From positions 16,000,164 to 16,064,163 of the forward strand of contig CM049315.1 of the NCBI GenBank assembly GCA_026874595.1: DNA of 64,000 bases. Direction: 5' to 3'. The translations under genes were made by a program, and so were the position numbers. This document shows, one piece after another, positions 41,501 to 55,028 of the stretch. The notes below the pieces were generated by a model, which did not search any database, was not told the origin of the DNA, and was given only the letters and a program-made list of their open reading frames with translations. Positions within the stretch are counted from its first letter, which is position 1; each line of letters begins with the position of its first letter. The stretch is from Sipunculus nudus. Lineage: Eukaryota > Annelida > Sipuncula > Golfingiida > Sipunculidae.

Positions 41501-44500
41501 CTGGTAGTGGCCAAGCTGACCCAAGGCAAGCTGCCTGGGGTGGGTTACATAATGCAAGTGAAGGCTCTACTAATAGGTGGGCCAGATGTAAACAACACTT
41601 GACATGGTGTATGAAAACATGAATAAAAGCTATTCTTTCCAATCAATTTCTTTTAAATTTCAGATTTTAAAAGATTGAATCCTTATGTATATATGCTGTG
41701 AAAATTAAATCAACAGTGCCAAAGTTTAAGGTACTGATTTTTTATTTATGCTAATAACTTGAAAAATTTGCAAAATTCAGATCTAATTTTGGGTAAACAA
41801 TTGAATCTTGATTAAATAAAGTTATATTCCTGAAAAAAAGTCTCTAGGTTCAGCAATTCTCATGTTAGGTGAGTAAATATATTTCCTGATTTTTTAAAAA
41901 ATTGCATTATGTTTTGGCCAATAACTTCAAAATAATACCCAATACTGACCTAATTTTTGGTATGTTCATAGAAAATGTATGAAAGAATGTGAATACTAAA
42001 TACGATCAAAAACAGATCAGTGGTTTTGATATTAGGCAGCCTTGAAGTGTAACAATGGCTTTTTTTATGGAAACGGAGTTTTTTTTCCTTAATATCTCAA
42101 AGGAACGAAGTCCTAATGACCCAATTTTCGGTATGGTAGAAGATTTTGGGGACATCTAAAATTATTCCAACAGCTTGGGGAGCATAGAGATGTGCACTGA
42201 ATGACCTATAGTCATCAAAGTGGACTGCTTGACAATGTAAGGGAATACAACGAGAGCCTCCAAAAAAATTCAATAACTAGCCTAATTTTGCAGCTATTAT
42301 TTTCAAATTTCAGATTTTAACAGATTAAATCCTTATGTATACATGCTGTGAAAATTAAATCCACAGTACTTACAGGAAAATAACGTGCCGTGGCCAAAGT
42401 TGGGCAAAATTTAAGGTACCAATTTTATATTTTTGCCAATATTTAAAAAAATTTAACAAATTTTGATCTAATTTTTGGTATACAATTAAATTTTGATTAA
42501 TTAAAGTTCTATAACTGGAAAAAAGTCCCTACCTTTAACACTTTTGGTCTTAAGTGACCAAATATCTTCCTGATTTTTTTACAAAGTCCATTATGTTTGG
42601 GCCCATAACTTTTTTAAATTATAATACTTACTTAATATCTGGCATGAACATAGGAACTATATAGAGGAATATTTATGGTAAATATGAAGAAAACCAGATG
42701 AGTGGTCTTGATATTAGGCAGTCCTGAAGTGTGAAAATAAGATTTTAATAAAAAAAATTGAGGTTTTTCTTTAATTTCTCAAAGGAACGAAGTCGCAAAG
42801 ACCCAGTTTTCGGCTTGGTAGGAGATCTTGGGGACATCTAACATTATGCTGAATTTTGGATTCCTAGGTCTTACGGTTTCAAAACGTGCCACATCTACGG
42901 ACGGACGGACAGACGACGGACAATGGACCACGACTATAGCTCAGTTGACTTATAGTCAGCTGAGCTAAAAAACCTACTTTGAAAAACAAGACACAGTTCT
43001 GTTCAAACTAAACTTGTAACTAAGTTATTATTAGACTCAACTGAAACACTAAACCACATAGTTCTATCAACAGAAAATGACAATAGTATGTCATACATGT
43101 ATCTGGAGAAAAACTGTCTGACTGTTATGAAAAGCAAAAACTGATAAAAGCCCACAAGTGTTTCTTGGAGAGATATTCCCAGAATTACTTGAAAATCAAT
43201 GATTATAATGTAGTAGTCATTCTTGTTAGGCTTAGGAAATAAGAGTACACTGAATATGACACACAAAGGAAGATTTAATTAATAAATATTCAATATTAAC
43301 AGAAAATGCCAGAAACATTTACATGTCTAGGTGACAAAAGGGTTGAGAGAGCAATCCCTGACACACGACACATGACCTCCAAAGATTACAAGCAGCTCTC
43401 CATGTCACTGAGAGCTAGAGACTTTGTATTATTTTCCTCTGCATTTCTTCTTGCAGGTCTACTTTTATTAAATACTGAAAATCAAGTGTGTTCTTTGCCT
43501 GTAAACACAAACAAGTTACCTATGGATCATGACAGTAAGCTGAGTAGCATGATATTTTGCCTAACATTCACCACAGAAATTTTATCATCTAAAAGCAAAA
43601 ATGAAATTAACTTAGATGTGATCTTGACCTTTGACCTTTTGATACCAAACTTGACAGACTTCTTTCTTAAGTGATGGGTCAAATATGTGAAGACAGAGTG
43701 CATTCATGACTGGTCTATATAGGTTGTCCAAGAGAAGAATTAGATCATACTTAGTTTTCACACTCCTCTGAGAACTTGGAGGAGTATGAGAATATTTTGT
43801 CTATCAAATTTTTTAAGTTTTCATGTTAACAAAAGATGATGAACTACAATTTGCCTGTTTTCGCCTTGTAGAAAAAGGTCAAGGTCACCAGTTTTGACCT
43901 TGTAAAAGGGCATTGTATGCCACATTTGAGGGGAATATTTTCAGTGTTTCAAAATTTATAGGGGTCACATTTATTCTAGATTTCTGAAGATCTGACCATT
44001 TATATCCAGGTCAAGCTCTCCAGTTTTCTAACTCCTCTGAGAATTTGGTAGAAACAATTTTTATTTCAAAGGAAAATATGCTCCAAAAGTAAATGCATTC
44101 ACAAGAAATCCTCGAGACCAAGACTGACAACAACAACAGATGATGGGACTGAAAACAATATATGACTGAAAGTCAGCTGAGCTTAAAACACTGGCCCAAC
44201 ATGAATATGTTTTATCACCAATTGCCATTGTATTCTGGAAGCATACACCTGGGCCTGGTATTCCATTATTAATTCATCATCTTTGGGTTTGCCAGTGTTG
44301 AATTATATTTCAAGCCTGGGAGTGCAACATACACACAATACGTGACCAGCAATAATTTCATTACGAGCTATGGGTGTAACTATCATTTCTCCAGTAAAAA
44401 TTATGCAAATCTGAGATGGTCAACACAAAAAAGGAATTTAAGGGTGAAACATATTTGGTTTTACTTCTGCAGCTGTTCATGTTAGAGACCACTGATATAT

Positions 44501-47500
44501 CATTTTGAGATTTCCGGCAAGCATGATCCACAAGAACTACTCCAATATCTACTGAAATGAAAAGACTAATTTTTTAATGAAAGTTTTAATGATTTTTTTT
44601 CCCAGGAAATCAATATCTTTCCCTAGTGTAACAAATAACTGCAGTTATAGATTAATAATTAATAAATTTTCACTTGTATGTCAGGTGTTCGTCCCCATCT
44701 CCCTTGAACACGCCCCCCCCCCCCCCCCCCCTCTTCTGCCAGACAGTGGTAGACATACTAAATCAATAATGTTCATTCCTTGAATATTAAACGAGAGAAA
44801 ATTGGCTAAACAAATATGTGTATCACCAGTGAATGAGTATTCTCATATAAATGATTATCATAATAGAGTAATAGAGTAATACAAGTTACCTGTCCATGTT
44901 ATGACAATGTTTATTACACAAAATTAATCATGTTTATTATACATATTAACTGGGTAATAATGACAACTGCTTAATTTGGCCAGGGCCATCCTGTAAAGAC
45001 AATAAATATTCTCCCTACAGAAGATTACTAACCCTTGCAAATTTTTTTGCTACCTCAGACTTATATTCAGCATTTATATAGATTATATCCTCTGAAATAC
45101 AAGCAGGAAACTACCAATTAACATAACAGCCCAGTCCAGGAACACAAGCTGACTTCGGTCTATTTTATGGGAGCACTGGACATGCTGGTCTACAGCTGTT
45201 TCTGACCTGGAACATAAATCTGGACTGGATTAATGCTGACATACACATCCTGTGATGCCATAATAGTCTTTAACTCCTGCCCCACCCTCCCCCAAGCCCC
45301 ACACAAATTCAACATTTATACAGATCCTGTGATGCCATTATATATGTAGTCTTACAGCCCCCTGCCCCACCCTGCCCAAAACCCAACACATGTGATGCCC
45401 TCATACAGTCTTACTACCCGCTGCCCCATCCTCCCCATCATACGTCTTCAACCCCTGCCCCATCCTCCCCATCATACAGTCTTCAAAATTTTCCTCAAAA
45501 TATAGGCAAACAGTCAGACCACTGTTAATTTTGTGATAGTACACTCAAGTTCCCTTCCAAGTTACAGATGGTTTGGATACATTTAGGACTGAAAGTGACA
45601 GTGGTAATAGTATTATGGTATGGAAGATTTGGTCTTATCAATGTGGTGCTGTTCTAAGCTAAGATATGACTTTTACAAGTAGGATTCTGGTGAAACATTA
45701 AAGTGCTAATTTAAGGAAAATTTCCTTTCCTTAGCCAATATCCATGGGCTCTAGACACCCAAACATAATTACATGCAATCAAAATCATCAAGCCAGGTTG
45801 CAAAATAACATTGATAGTAAGTACTGCCAAATTTTATAGGTGAGATTATCTCATCCCTTCTGTTTTCTCAAAGATATTTATAAACAAGCAAATTCAAGAA
45901 ATTTGTCCCCCGCCAGTGACACCTGTTGGTGATAAGTGACACTAAAAATGCTGATTCATCATATGAACAATGAAAGATCCTATTGTATTGTTATCTTAAC
46001 AGACAGACACACCAAAGCCAATCCCATCCAAGGTAAGCATGGGAGTAAATCACTGACCCAAATTTGAATGAAATCGGATAATATTTAGGAAATTTATTGC
46101 TCGGAAATGAAAACCTGATGGACAGACAGAGTGACAAACAGACAGACAGAGGGCAGACACTCAAAAACCAATCCCAACCAAGGTAAGCATGAGAGCCATC
46201 ACTGAACCAATTTGAATGAAACTGGATTATATTAAGGAAAGTAATTGCACGGGAAAAAAAACCTGATGGACAGACAGGAAAAGTTACAGACAGACAGATA
46301 AAGGGCAGACACTCCAAAACCAATTCCAACCAAGGTAAGCATGAGGGCAATCAGTGACCCAATTTGAATGAAATAAGATAATATTTAGGAGAAAACCTGT
46401 CGGACCGACAGACAGAGTGACTGACAGACAGACTCCAAAACAAATCCCAACCAAGGTAAGCATGAAATGAAGGCAATATAGGTAAGCATGAGGGCAATCA
46501 GTGACCCAAATTTGAATGAAACAAGATAATATTTAGGAAAGTTATCGCACTGAAACAAAAACCTCATTACATCAAATATGGTGAAAGATATGGTCAAAAT
46601 GATTTGGAGGTTAAGAATCAACGGCAATTAATTTAACTTAGGGGTTGCAATTAATTGCAAAGACTGTTTCATGGATGATTTCACTCCTAATGACATCAGT
46701 ACAGTCCTTTGATCATCATGAGCTGGTACAACAGACAAACTAAAGTTTCAGTGAATCTGTTAATTTTTATCTCATGGAAAATTTTAAACTAAATGCATTA
46801 AAAGCATATATCAAGAGCAACACAAACATGCATTTATAATATGCCCATCTTATGTCTTGTGACCTCTAACCTGATTAAACATGCATGTATTTTGTCAACA
46901 AATTAAATTCAGGTGATAACCTGTACTGATTAATATTGTTGAGTTTCATGAACATCCTTAAGATTTTTGTTCAGCCATCACAGTGCCACCAAAGCCTGGT
47001 GACCTCTGACCTCATTAAATATACATGCATTTTGCAGAATCTCACTAAGGCTAGATATTATATTGCCTAATATTTCTTTTGAGTTTCATCAAAATCCATC
47101 ATGTTCCAGATAAGTTACTGCGGCGACACCAAAAAGGAGCCTTGTGACCTCTCATCTCATTAATATGCATTGATTTTGCCTATATTTAAACTCAGGCAAG
47201 ATTATCTATTGGTTAGTAGTTATGGTGAGTTTCATGAAAATCCATCAAAGCCCAGGTAAGTTATCAAGGTGACACTAACAGTTAACAGACAGATTGACAG
47301 ATAGACAGACGGATGTTGGGTATACCACAATACATCCCATCATGGACAGGCATATAAAAGAAACAAAATGTATATATATCAAGGCAAATAAAATGCAGCT
47401 GAACTGTTCAGCTACTGGTGGCATAAACACTCCCATTCCAAGCTTATCTTGTCAAACAAATATTGATACTTTCATAATAATCATTCACAGTAGCTTGGCC

Positions 47501-50500
47501 AAAAATCAACATTAACATTTTCCCTGATAACCAGCCATGCACCAAACATGTTTGTTAGTCATTTAGTCTGTTTGAATGTTCACCCACATAAAATTATCAA
47601 AAGCAATTGTTGTATGACAATAATTTAGTTTTTATGACTGACAAGTTTTGAAGTAAAGAACAGTGAAATATTTTAACTGGATTTGACTGAACCAAGACCT
47701 GGCAAAATCTGGTGGTTATCTGGTGGATAAACTTAGAACTAAAGGCCAGGAAGACCACCAGCAGAGATGCTTCAATAACCCTGTCTGGTGCAACTATCAA
47801 ATGTTATATACCTGTCAAGGCCCAGATACCATTCTAGATCAATCGGTAACATATCCACAAGTACAAAAATTCCTGTCCAAAGTAAGGTGTGTAAATATTA
47901 ACACATGACCTATGAGGCAATTACCATAGCAATTCGCTTAAAACTGCTATAACACCAATATGTGCCAGTGTAATAATGTAGTTTTATTATAGTCTGTTTC
48001 ACCACCAGCTGTCAACCTGTTTTTTGTAGATGATTTACTTAAAAGTTTATATTTATCAATAATTTCCAAGAAAACAACATATCAAATGACAACCTAAAAT
48101 TATTAAGAATTTTAAAATAAATCCTCCATTTATGTTTCACAACATTTTAGTCTCTTCACCATAATCTTGCAGATATGTGTGTCCCTTCAAAAGGAGCCAT
48201 CTTTGTTATGGCTGGTTTTATTTTTTAGAGTGTTTCATGAGATCATCCCATCAGCAGCTGTCAGTAGGCTGTTTCTGCATGTAACCAATGACCTTGACCG
48301 CCATAAGTGGGTCTGATATGTTGTTAAATGTAGACTGATTTCTCATATTTTCAAATAATTCTGTTTCTTAATTAAGGTGTAAGGTAGGTATTTATTTACC
48401 TTGTTGAAAATAAGGTCCTTTAATCCTCTTCTCTGCACTGTTTCCCTTGAAATGTAACTACTAAAATTTTCATAGAAAAAAACAGGTGGTCATGAGGGGA
48501 TGAAACGGACTATAGTGCACTTTTCTTATATCTGCTGTTTTCATATGATTAATAATCATATATATGAAGTCTTTTTCAGGCTCTTCTAAATCTTCTTAAT
48601 CTGAAGTCGGTTGTAAGAATCCAATTTGTATTCATTATCATCCACATTAACAAGTGTGTGTATTTATTTATTTACATTTACATCACCAATCCACAATGTG
48701 AGACACAGTATAGTTATAGGTCATTTCCTGTCACCTGGATGCTGGTAGGAGATGGGTCAGAGGTGAAGAGTGTTTTAAAGCCTGGATCTTATCACAACAG
48801 TGTCCTTAATGTATTAAGGCTAAAATAATTAAATCCTGAGGTTCTATTTAATACTTACTGTGTAGTTATTTTGTTTACACACAGATCTTTGTTTTTATAA
48901 CAATCATTGTCTATGCTGATCCAACCAAGGACCTACCAGGAAAGGCCAATAGAGCTCACTTCCTCTAGCACCTGGAAACTCAATTATGTTAGATCTGCAC
49001 ATCAGCAGCAATTCTTTTAATCTTTCCTTGTTAACCTTAACCTGTCTACCATAATCAATATGCTAATGAGCTCTCCTTCATAATGACATTGATGCAACAC
49101 ATCCAGACTCAACGTTAGAAGGAGGAGCAAAAATTTACGGTAGATTATGTCTGATGGAACATATAAAATTTATTGGGGAGGGTGCAAAGACAAGAGAAGG
49201 GCAGACTAAGGCACCTGGATTGATTGACTGATTTGACTGTCTGTATTCCTCCATCACAATGAATAATACAATAATTTTTTTTTGTATGCAGTAAAACAGC
49301 TTTAATTGCAGTGTCCATTTTCCCAAATAGACACAGATCATGTATACAGATTTATCCATTTTCAAATCTGGCAGACTCAAACCTAAGTAAAAGTTTAAAG
49401 TGAGAAAATCTTTAGTCTGTTCCTTGAAGAAATGAGGTCATGGTGATATAGTTTCAAATATGCACAAAGATTTTGCCCGCAACTGTTGCATAAACTGCAG
49501 TTCTGCCACAGGAACTCTAAAATTGAATAATTGTGGTCTGTAAGGGATCTCCAGCATTACAGGAGGAGGTCATCATTATATCCCAGAAGACTCCATACTG
49601 AGCCAAAACACCCACTGGACTCTTTCAAAATAGGGTGTTCATTAAGTTGACATAATGATGTACAAAAGCAGGTCCTTGCTGAATATATTTTCATCCTAAA
49701 ACGAAGTGTTGGATACCAAAATATGAACTCATTATGAACTCTAAGAGCAGCACATTCTGTCTGAGCTCTATGGATAAATCCTTCGTGCCCTTCATGTTTA
49801 GATGATTCATGATAATAGAGGATCATGTCTGAAAGACCACCTGTCTTTCAAGAACACCTTTGAGAGAACAGAAAGAATTAGCACCGGTTATAACTGACCT
49901 ATCTAATACGACCACCTGTGTATTAAGACCACTTTTGGCCAGTCCCACGGGTGGTCTTATTAAACATGTTTCACTGTACATAACAACAGCATCAAAAGAC
50001 TACCAACACGGACTCTCATTATCCTGACACTGACTGTAGTGGTATTAACACTGACTGTAATAGTATAAACACAGTAAAGTGATAATAACCAAATATATAT
50101 ATATACAGCTGTAAGTGTATTTGTATACCATATTTCATATATGGTGCTGACAGATGGAAAAGAAAAGTGTAAACTCAATTACGTATAATGGTGTTTGACA
50201 CAGAGAACCAGGAAGAAACTCTCATGTTCATACATATGTTATAAACTTTGAGGAAAATCTACAGATAACCATGTATTAATTATTGTCACTTGCTTGCACT
50301 GTTACAAAGCAAACAAGATACTGCTCCTGGTGTATAGGAAAATAGAGGGACTGATTATTTGTACAAGGCCACTGTGTGTTCCATATTTGGTCATGGTGAA
50401 CACTGCACACTGATCACACCGCTAATAAATTTATATGGGCCTGATGATCAGATCCAAGTGATGTTAACAATAAGCGATATACCGTAAACTATTTGGTGTC

Positions 50501-53500
50501 ATTGTGTATGCCTCAAGGCATTAATGTTCAAGGGCTTGCGGTATTGCTACCTGCATGGAACAGTGCAAGATCTATTTACGTGATCAAATGTATGTCAGTC
50601 GCGCGAAGTAATCAATATCAACCATAGCTGCCCTCGCTCATAACTCCCCTAGATGACGATATACGGCCAGATTTATGAATGGCTGCTCGAGTACCTGAAT
50701 AGGACAAACCGCCCCCTGTGCATCACACAATCCAAGAACCAAACCTGAGAGGCCCTGTGAAGTACTAGAAGTAAATTGCATGCAACTCTGTCCACAAAAA
50801 GACTGATGCTGAGCATGACTTTCAGTCAGCTGAGCTTGCTGTATTGGTGACAATCAATGCCTGTTTAAGCACTGTAGAACCTGTCACAGCATTCCTTGTA
50901 ACTACAGCTTTTACCTTGAAAGCCCTGTTTTTTTTAATGTCTAAAGTAAAAGCATTAGCTGGCTCAGATGTGATAATGTAACATTAATGCAAGAAATAAT
51001 CAATTGCAACTAGATAAATAAGGAAACTGTAAATTTAGAACAATAAATTAATGTGAAAAGGTTTTAAAACCAACAAATGGTATTTAAAAAAAATCTATAA
51101 ACATTTTAACAAAGAAACTCTCTTTAGCAATTTTAGTAAAATAAATCAGATCAATTAATGGTAAAATACAAAACTGAAAACAAGGAGATGATATGACTAT
51201 GAAACATATATGTTTAGCAGACACAAATGGGATATTCTATGATGTATATATTATTTATAAAATAATGCTGCGAAATTAGACCTAAATCATGACTCCTACA
51301 CCACTCTGGTGTGATTTTACACAAAATTAGATTTTTTCCCCCAGATTTTTGCATCGTATGATCATCCCCCCCCCCCCCTAGCCCTTTCAGTTTCTATATA
51401 CAGAGCTGCATGTGATGCACCAGGCAAGGCCATGGCTGTTTGTCCCCCTTGTATCCAATGGTAAGAACATTACCCGAATGTATGTAATGATACACCAGCC
51501 ATCGATACATAGTAATACCAAGTCAAATACATATCAGTCACACCAAAATATAACACGGAAACAATACCGTTATACACACCACTGGTAATACAACATGACG
51601 CTCATGGTGATATATCCTGAGATTTTAAATCATTATCCGAAATATCATCTGATAAATTAAGAGCATTTAACCAGACTCAACACTGTGACACATGGCAACA
51701 CACCAAGCTTAAACCCTATTTATTCAGGTGTTAAAGGACATGAAAACCATGCATTACAATTTATTTACACGAGTGCAAAGCCACCAAAGCCTGGAGACTA
51801 GTTTTTACTTATTGTTGTTGATTCTGTTGATATCATCACTCTCACACATACACAGGAGCTAGTGTTCAGGTATCAGTTTATTTACAAATGACAACTACAC
51901 TCTAACATACCTGGGTGTCATGGCCTGTGCACAGAACTCCACTCATGTGTGCACCTGACCTCGATACCACATCACCATAATAAACCTGTCACATGTGAAA
52001 CCAGATGTTTTAGAGAAATGTGTTTACCTATGCATGACCATGCCACCAATACCATCAAAACAACAGAAAAGAGTTTTGGTAAAATCACATCAGAATTTGG
52101 TGATCAGAATAATTCCTGTGTGAATTTTACACTGATAAAAATCATGTTATATTGCAATGACTCAGAAAGTTATTTGAACTGTAAATAATCAGGTCCTTAA
52201 GAAAAAGTGTTATTTGAACTGCTTTTAAAAAAAATTGTCAATTGCAACAAGCATACAAACAGCAGTATAATAACAGATGATGGCATGTGACTGACTTTGA
52301 CATTCATAATCCATCATATATTATTATTAAAACCTTTAAACAACACAACATGTGTTACAATATCTTCCAGTTTTCAATTTCTGCGGGACAATGTTGCTTC
52401 TATAACTGGGAATATCAAGAGTTTCAAAACTATACCCTAATAAATAAATTCTTATAAAGAATCTAGGAATACCTGAGTGGTTTTTTTTCAGGATTTGTAA
52501 CATTTTGGCAATACTGTCTAGGAAATGAAGATGAAAGGGACAATGCAATGAGAAAGATAAGTTGTTATTAAACCTTATGGCTCTCAGACTCAGAGTTTTG
52601 TATGCTTGGAGCTAGGATATAATCCATTCTCTAAAAGTCACAACCTGTTTTTAAGAGTGAATATGTGAGGTTCTATAAGGTTAACATAATTTAACACTCA
52701 AAGTTACAGCAGGGTTGGAACCAGGGACTTTCCTGAGTATAATCAGACATCAATCTTAGTGGGATTCCTTACTGTCTGATATTATTAAACAGAAGATTGA
52801 TTTATGTGACGTTTTGGCAAACTGATACCACCATCATCAGCAACACAGATTATATGGCTAAACAGGTGAGCTTAAATTCACCTCAGATCAATGACCTTCT
52901 TTAGTGGAAAGTCCATGTTACAAACTACAGTACTTGGGAGTGTCATCATTTAACCTACTGACGGTGGTGACAGCCTAGTTTACGGATGTAGATCAGATCT
53001 TATCTAGACCTTGTACCCTGCACCTCAAGCCTCTATCATATATACACAAGCAAAGCAAACACATTTACACCAATCTTCCTCATACCTTTCCTGCATCTGC
53101 TTTGCAATTTTAACACGCTTTCAGGTATCTAAAATTCAACCAGCCCTGATCCACAAAATTTTAGAGTTAACAAAGTTGTCTATGTTCCTTCCTCCTCAAT
53201 AAAGCTTTGTTATTTTAAAAGATTTTCAGCTAGATTTATAGTTCAATGCTTCAGTCCATTTTTTACACAATCTTGGGCACCAACATATCACACATGTACA
53301 TGAATGTTGGTAACACATTATACACTGGTTCCCGCCAAAAACTGATCAATTAATACAACAACTAAAATTAGCACCTGTGGTTTCTCTAAACCTTCAATGC
53401 TGCTTTACACTGTGGTTTACAATATCGTTTTACCAGTCACAGAACGGTTTGGAATTTACACATTCCTCAGTAGTTTATTAGATTAAGCCCATCACTGGCT

Positions 53501-54988
53501 CATGATCTCTGTCATCTGTATCATAACTTGTGGTGGTGGCACTAAACTATTTTTACACAACTCCTACATGTATGGCTATACTTCTGGAAACACCTGTTTT
53601 TGGTCTTGAACTGTCTGGTACAAAACCAAGTATTCTAAGGGGCTTATTTTTTTATATAATCATGTAAATCTAAAGATATTTTATATTATTTCACAAGAAG
53701 ACCATTACAGCACCATGTATTGGAAACTTTGCAACTTCACTTGGCCAATGACAACTAAGACAACCATGGAACTCGGCCTGTGTCAAGCTGGTCAATGGAA
53801 AACCCATCCTTCACAAACCTGGCCTAAGTCCTGCTCCAATGCAAGAATGGGTAATATGCTCATTAGACACTATGCGCTGTGACAGTGATTTATAACAGTG
53901 ACTGGTTCTCTCTAATAATAGGAATATTGCTTTCATTACATGTTCTGATTTAATCAGAGATCAAAATGAAGAGTAGTTACCCTGCTTTACATCCAGAGGT
54001 GTGTTTGATGAACTTGTCCAGTAAAGAGCAAAAGGTAAAGCTCAGGACTGAGATGCACATGTGTCAGTAACATAATCTTCATCAAATTAATATTGCAGTG
54101 ATATGGCAATCAATATATGGCTATCAAGAAGTTGAAACAAGAACTAATCACTTATATAAACAAATTTAGTTATTCAAGTTATAAAACACAGCTCAATAAG
54201 GTCACAATGTATTCTGTCCATTAATCCATATTTGAATTATATGATAAGGACAGTAAAGGACTTGCTTGGATAAGTGAAGCTGAACTACTTGGAGATTGTA
54301 TATTAATTATAATATATTTATACTGTATGCTGAGACATCTTATGTCTGTAGATCACAATTTAGGGAGACCAGAAAAACATACCTTTATCGGAAAGTGCAT
54401 AACTTTATCAGAAAGCTCATGTGACTTAAAATGGACTCAGAACTGTCTTTTTGCTTGTTAAGCTCTTGAAACATAATACTTGTTTGATAAATATGTAAAA
54501 GTCCAGTGCTGTACAAAACATGCAAATTGTAGTAATGATAATACTTTAAGTTGACAACTATACAACAAGGGGTGAGGTGTAGGGGTGGGGTATGGGGGCA
54601 TACTTGCAATCTTGATAGCCCCAAAACATGGAGAATAGACATAAAATAAGGAACACAGAAGAAACACTCGTTCTGAGGCTTGAAAATTCTTGATCTGAGA
54701 TAATGGGTGATAAACTGATATGGCCACCAGGTCACATAATTGCTATGTTTATGTATTGCACCACGTGCAAACTCATTCCACTTGTGCACACGGAGTATGC
54801 AAATGTTTTACAATTTTTTGAGTGAAATATTTGCAGATACCAAAATATTCTGAGGAGAACACACTTCGTCTATGGGTACTTAAGTATTACTATAATCTTA
54901 CCTGGTAGATGAATTGGTCCCTTTATCCCTACTTTTCTTTCACTGTTCTTTCATATGTATGACTTCGATTAATTATCTTTTTCGTAAA

Positions 54989-55028
<40 letters not shown>

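Noticed and set aside
45991..46627. Minus-strand frames suggesting a repeated Cys/Ser/Leu membrane protein
   Set aside because: By-product of the ~150-bp tandem repeat with ACAG microsatellite. No conserved domain.
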